The notes under the pieces: generated by a model
What the model was told of the DNA's origin: nothing
Seen by the model: the letters and a program-made list of their open reading frames with translations, nothing else
Database searches by the model: none
Source: Fragum whitleyi
Lineage: Eukaryota; Mollusca; Bivalvia; Cardiida; Cardiidae
Direction: 5' to 3'
NCBI GenBank assembly: GCA_948146395.1
Contig: OX411544.1
Span: 56,466,642 to 56,530,641, forward strand
DNA length: 64,000 nt
Shown: positions 58,654-64,000 of the stretch, piece after piece
Numbering within the stretch: the first letter of the stretch is position 1
How the letters are laid out: each line of letters begins with the position of its first letter
Program-made: the position numbers and the translations under genes

Positions 58654-59590
58654 TGGTCCGAGCATTCTTACATCTGTTACATTGAATTTGTAAAATCAGT
58701 GATTTTGTAGTTGTAGAGCCTATTCTAACCAAGGACTTCAGCTCAAGAGCCAAGGTTCTGTTGAAAGGACCAACTGCGACATCGAAGATATGTGAGCTGC
58801 TCGGCTAGTTAGCTATCAACTCAACTGACTGGACTACTGGACTCAAATTCATCCAGCTCCAGAACAACTCTAGTCATAATACTTGAATTTAGAGTAAACC
58901 CTTCTCTGCACTACTCGGTGAAGATACATACGTCGGGCTCATCTCATCGTCAATTCCAGACAAAGTACTGCACAAATTCGAAACAGAGAAAGATTAATAG
59001 CCAGATTAACAGTATATACTACTGACCCTGATCAAGCTGATAGGGAGTCAGCTATCTTATCTGAAATCACTTCTCGACAAGAAAACATTTGGATATTTGA
59101 AATTCTACTATATTACGCCATCTTGCCACAAATATTACATTATGTTACATATTAACTGAAAAATTCAGTTATTTTATGAAAAAGCTGACAGATTCAGTTA
59201 TTTTACAAAATCTCTGAAATTTTCAGTTATTTTTACAAAATAACTGATTTTAAAAATTCACTGTAGCATATCGTTCAGCCTTTGGCTATTAAATATCATA
59301 TCTAGCGAGTAATGAGCGCGTGAGTAGCACATATGTAGCGTCTTTATAACGCACAAGAATCGGGAAAAAACTACCAATTTAGAAACCGTAGACACTTTTG
59401 AACGTTTGTTCCGGACCTCTAGCGCTCGACGAACGACTTGTTATCGTTCTCCGGCGATTGCTGGCGATAACCGATATTTAGTAGCGTTCGCATGTTTCGC
59501 TTTTCTTGCGTTCCATGGTAGTACAACGGCCATGGGTGATCGCCAACGTTTCCTTAAACGCTGGTTATAGCGCTACGGTGTGACGACGGC
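58654..59590. other. No gene seen
   Basis: Around 59150-59260 the word 'ttcagttattttacaaaat' and its complement recur four times, forming small hairpins. No coding signal. Confidence 0.45.
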
Positions 59591-59752
59591 AAAGGTAGTG
59601 AACCCGTAATAGTTCCACAAAATTTCGCAAGTCATGAACCCTAACAGTGTTAACCGATGTTTTCTAATGATTTCACTAGGAAACCTCGGTTAACCGTCTG
59701 AAATATCATGAGTTCCAAAATGTTGCGGAACGATTACGGCTCCACTACCTTT
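59591..59752. repeat. MITE family F, copy 2
   Basis: Inverted ends AAAGGTAGTGAACCCGTAAT and ATTACGGCTCCACTACCTTT, with central hairpin GTGTTAACCGATGTTTTCTA / TAGGAAACCTCGGTTAACCG. Confidence 0.85.
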
Positions 59753-61310
59753 ACGTGTAATTTTATCATGTTATTATTTTTTTTTCTATTGTTATTTTCC
59801 AGTTGATTTTATCTACCTATTTATTTTCTTTATGTGTTTTCTCCAAACACAAAGTCGGTTTTCTAATGATAAATGGTGAAATGGAATTAACGTTTCACTA
59901 CACAGGAAAATATTTTTTCACATTATTCCTTAACAATCGGCTAAAATAATATAAAGAAGACTTGCATCTAATCATAGTCTGCAATCAATTTCTTCTTCTT
60001 ATGTACGCTGAATGAATACTAAGTTTGCAAATAAAGCGAAGTTTGTCTTTATTAGTCCCATAGGGAGACAATTGTATTCCTTAATAAACATTCTAGATAA
60101 TTTGGCGTAGAACAAAAAAGTAGTGAATTGAAATTTGTTTCCCGTTGGCTTCGTTTATGTTTTCATTTATTCGGATGTTTTCCTTTTTGTTTCCTTTCTC
60201 AAAGCAGGTAGAGTGTCTTTGAAGGTTTTTTTCTATCAATTTGACTATTTTGAAAAATATATTCAAGAAAGTTATAAAATGGTTGCTTTTATTTTATCTA
60301 ATTTTTCTTAAAGTTAAGGACCTAAACCTGTTCGCGAACGTTCAAAAATACTACTACGCTTGCAAGCGTGCAAAACGGAGTACATTCATTCAAACGTTCT
60401 AATCCTAAACGCAGGGCTCGTCTGTCTTAAAGTAAGAAAGTGTTTTGTCGAACTGTAAAGAATCTTCAAATAACATTTTATGCAGGAACTGGATAATAAC
60501 ATTACGCTCGTGCGTCGTTTTGAATAAAAAACAAAGGTAGACGGCCCGAAAAATCCCCTAATTCCTACACGAGGGAATTCTACTACCGGTCGGTAGACGG
60601 CCCTCAAAATTGACGTCCTAGATGATCGAATTAGGCTCCTAGTGCGCGCTTTTTAACGCCTGTCCGTACTTAATTATAGGAAACCAAACAATCAGCAATA
60701 AGGGGTTAATTTCATTGGGTTTTCAAAACACACTGTCGCTGCTGATTTGTGAAGTCAATAACTTCCTATAAACTTCCTTCGTTATTCCCCTTACTATTTG
60801 CCAGTCCACCTTTTTCACATCATACGACCATACATTCTCATACTTTTGAAAATAATGTGAAAGGTCATATAAATGAAGTTGATAATCCTTATTATATAAA
60901 GAATTTCATGGCGGAGTTTGTAATTCATATGCATTGAATCTGAATGAGACATTTCTTTTGTTGTTGTTGTTGTTGTTTTAAATGTCCTTTAAATTTGTTT
61001 GATACCGGTTCTTCTTGTAATGTTAGAAATAAGAATACATGTATTAAAATGATAAACGAATAGGCACACGAACAACTTTAATTAGATGCACATCTCTGAA
61101 GGGAACTCTACTTTTGGCGATTTAATCAAATAGATCCAGTATTTGAAGGGTCATAAGACAATAGAAAATATAAAAACAAGGGACTCATAGGGGTCTAAGA
61201 CGCTCTACTGGCTACCAAGATTTTTATCTACTTCAATCTGATATTTCAGGAACTTTAATACTTACTAAGAATTTGTAAAATGATAATTGATATAGCTTGC
61301 TTTCGCCCCG
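59753..61310. other. No gene seen
   Basis: Contains a family D scrap at 60395-60420 ('taaacgcagggct') and a TTG microsatellite at 60958-60978. No coding signal. Confidence 0.4.
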
Positions 61311-61314
61311 TCAA

Positions 61315-61930
61315 GTTTGATTTTTGCGATACTCCGTAAGGCTCCTTTTCCCGTGTTTTCTTTTTACTTTTCACACAGAACCTTGCCTATAGAACCAAAG
61401 AATCATCAACGCTGCAAGAAAATCCGATAATATTTATGGACTTTATCGCATAATCGAGAATATTCTGAGTGAAAAATCCATAAAGCCCATTTTCTCATGC
61501 TTGATCAGACCCTTTTTCGAACTATAGAATAATCATGTGAACGTTTCAAGATAATCCGATAATATGTGTGGACTGGATCGCGTAAACGAGAATATTTGAG
61601 CAAAAAAACCATAAGGTCCCCTTTTCCGTGTTTTCCAACTATCAACCCCATTTCGAAAGCAACCATCCTTAAAACTTTAAAATAATCATGTGAAAGTTTC
61701 AAGGGAATCCGATATATTTCTAGACGCGTAACATTTTTTAGCGAAAATCACCATTGCCCATTTTCCCGTATTTTCCAAAAGAAGTCCGATTTTCGAAAGG
61801 AACATTCCTTATGATCCTACAATCATCCTGAGAAAATTTATAGGAAATCCGACAAGATCGCTTGACATTATGATGTAAACGAAAATTATTTATGGATAGA
61901 CATACTGACAGATAGACAGGTGGACAGAAA
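61315..61930 (+). repeat. Degenerate tandem repeat, period about 130-150 bp
   Basis: The phrase 'aatccgataatatttatgga' and variants recur at about 61423, 61555, 61707 and 61848, each followed by 'cgcataatcgagaatatt'-like and 'cccattttcccgtattttcc'-like words. It ends in GACA-rich sequence at 61895-61930. Similar layout is common in mollusc repeats by recollection. Confidence 0.7.
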
Positions 61931-62254
61931 ATACGCCGTTGCTTTAGCTATGTTGTTTTTCGGTCAGTAGAGCTAAGATATACAATTTTCTCTGCTATGT
62001 AATGCAGGTCTACCGGTCAGTCTTATAGTTAAAGGGCCATAACTCTGTGAAAAAGCAGAGAACCATAGAATATATTAATATATCAATTATTATTATATAT
62101 ACTTTGATTATAGACAGGGATTATTGATAAATGCCACCAAACGCTAGTGGACGATTTTGGGGTAGAGGGGCAGATCAAGCACGTTTAGGTTTTGAATGTG
62201 ATTTAATGCCACTTTTAACAGGAATCAATTGCAAGATGCTCCTTCCATAGAGAC
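61931..62254. other. No gene seen
   Basis: No feature recognised. Confidence 0.4.
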
Positions 62255-62845
62255 GTGACAGTTCTATGGAAGGATCACATGGCCATGGTTCCCGGAATTT
62301 CTCTCCTCATTACTACCGTCCTTTCGAGCCTCTAACTGCTCATCCCACATCATCCACCAGTTCTTGGAGACACATATTGGCTAGAATGTGTACCTCCTGC
62401 TTGGATCAACACCGGGGTCCAATGATTGCTCTCGGGAAATTTATTCGAAACATCTCTTGGACTTTTCAGTAAACTAGAAAGTGCCTCGGTCGTAGGTGTA
62501 ATAATTTTGGTTCATTTTAAGTAATATGGTTTCTGGTAGTAATTCGGTCAACTAGCTTGAAGAAAATCAGATTTCTTAAACGTTTTCGATAGTCTGTGGA
62601 GATCATTTGATCCTTTCACAGTTTTATAACAAAACGCAGTGAAAAACGTTATTATGTGCCCAGTTATAATTGAATGTTCGTTGATTTTGTAACGTTATTA
62701 GATCTAGTCTACGCTATCTTTAGCGGGAACGTTGATGCTTTTGACGTTACAAAACCCACGTGGAAAACGGCGCGCTTTCATGGTTGTATCCTTATTATTC
62801 CCGAGGTCTACATAATCCGTAGAATAGCCGAGGAATCCCGATCGC
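62255..62845 (+). repeat. R600, copy 5
   Basis: 'cttttcagtaaactagaaag', 'gtctgtggagatcatttgat', hairpin CAAAACGCAGTGAAAAACGT, 'aacggcgcgctttcatggtt', closing 'ccgtagaatagccgaggaat'. Open frames of 60-90 codons on it are repeat-derived. Confidence 0.75.
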
Positions 62846-63264
62846 GTTTCGGTCAAAAGTAGAAAAAGAACGTAGAGAAAGAGGGAGAAATTACTTGTTC
62901 CAAAGGCTATCGTAATATTGTCTGCAATGACAATCGGACAAACCGAACATCTCAAATCAGTACTCGGCACGCGCTTTTGTCAACCAATAACCCTTCAAGC
63001 TGGAGAGTTATGGCAACAAAATGACAATAAAATTCTATCCGTAAATCGTGTTAATTTGACAGGCAAAAGATTGGGGTGACATTGAATGAGGCTATGGGGC
63101 CTTTACCATTAAATTACCAGCAATAATTTAGGAATAGACCGTGCCTTTTGACGTGATTTTGACAACGGTTAAAGGACTTTATATAATAGATTATCTTAAC
63201 AAGAATTTTTTGACAGGTGGATAGATGTACATGTAATATCCATATTTGAAAAGACCCATATATG

Positions 63265-63640
63265 CAATCGGGAAACCTCGGCGATTCAACGGAAGAATAT
63301 GGGCGCAGCTATGATAGCGCGTCTTTCGCAGATGGGTTAATATGACGTCACAAATATCAACCTCGCTACGGATGACTTTGCTTAAAACATAATCAACGAA
63401 AGAATAAAAGTGGGCATATCATAATTTGATTACAAAACACAGTGTTGAAATGCGTTTTGCAACTAAATTATATAATATGCCCAAAAGATTCTCACAGACG
63501 ATATGAAATGATTAACAAGATGTGTTTTTCTTCAAGCGTATTAAATAACCGAAGTAGCACTAGAAGCCGAATTACCTAAAATAACCCCAAATCATAACAC
63601 TAACGTCCGTTTACGGAAATGTCCTGGCGATGTTCCGAAT
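63265..63640 (-). repeat. R600, copy 6 (reversed)
   Basis: 'cgggaaacctcggcgattca', 'gttaatatgacgtcacaaat', hairpin CAAAACACAGTGTTGAAATG, 'gcactagaagccgaattacc'. Confidence 0.75.
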
Positions 63641-63654
63641 GATGCAGATGTACT

Positions 63655-64000
63655 ATCAATCGGGAACCCTCGGCGATTCTACGGAAAAGACCTCGGGAAT
63701 AATACGGGCACATGAAAGCGCGTCATTTTTCACGTGGGTTTATATGACGTCACAAACATCAACGATCCCTCTAAGGATGACGTTGCATAAAACAAAATCA
63801 ACGGAAGAATAAAAAAAGGGCGTATTATAATTTAATGACAAAACGCAGTGTATTACTGCGTTTTGTCATCAAATTTTAATATGCCCAAAAGATCTCCATA
63901 GACATTCGGAAAGAATTAACAAAATGTCATTTTCTTCAAGCGTATTAAATGACTTAAGGTAGCAATGGACACATGGCGTCATTTTTTTCCGTCCAATGAA
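63655..64000 (-). repeat. R600, copy 7, cut by the window end
   Basis: Same orientation as copy 6 and 15 bp behind it: 'cgggaaccctcggcgattct', 'gtgggtttatatgacgtcac', then a strong hairpin GACAAAACGCAGTGTATTAC / GCGTTTTGTCATC at 63838-63873. Confidence 0.8.

Overview
The window is nuclear DNA of an animal, probably a bivalve mollusc. It is AT-rich and intron-rich, full of small non-autonomous DNA elements and tRNA-derived SINEs, and has long CT/GA runs and tetranucleotide (GGAC) tracts of a kind common in bivalve genomes. No species can be named. There is no prokaryotic gene organisation and nearly all short open frames are chance or repeat-derived.

One protein-coding gene is certain: an orthologue of the bHLH-PAS transcription factor Trachealess (vertebrate NPAS1/NPAS3) on the minus strand. 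I assembled eleven exons between 51031 and 26866 with agreeing splice phases. They encode 807 residues: bHLH, split PAS-A, PAS-B, a Ser-rich tail with Trachealess-type short motifs, and the stop. The exon(s) with the initiator codon were not found; they lie upstream (above 51031), in or beyond the window. The introns hold many MITEs. One MITE ends about 20 bp from a PAS-A exon and a SINE lies 50 bp from the bHLH exon. Just downstream of the bHLH exon are two decayed partial copies of that exon.

Left part (1-26000): scattered MITEs; an array of about eleven 531-bp units (about 6540-12420), most with a branch-site, acceptor, G-rich exon-like and donor pattern; a 59-60-bp tandem repeat (12631-12940); a doubtful exon (13453-13590 or 13642); a V/Deu-like SINE (13694-13990); a palindromic element family that has been amplified into 170-bp units (16809-17640); then more SINEs, hairpins and mollusc-type repeats. 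Middle (26000-51100): the trachealess gene. Right part (51100-64000): three adjacent copies of a palindromic MITE, duplicated segments, a degenerate tandem array, and three copies of a 600-bp repeat at the end. No other gene could be supported there.

Coordinates of repeat edges are by eye and may be off by several bases. Exon edges of the trachealess gene rest on splice consensus, phase and protein similarity and should be close to exact. Family letters A-L and R600 are my own labels.
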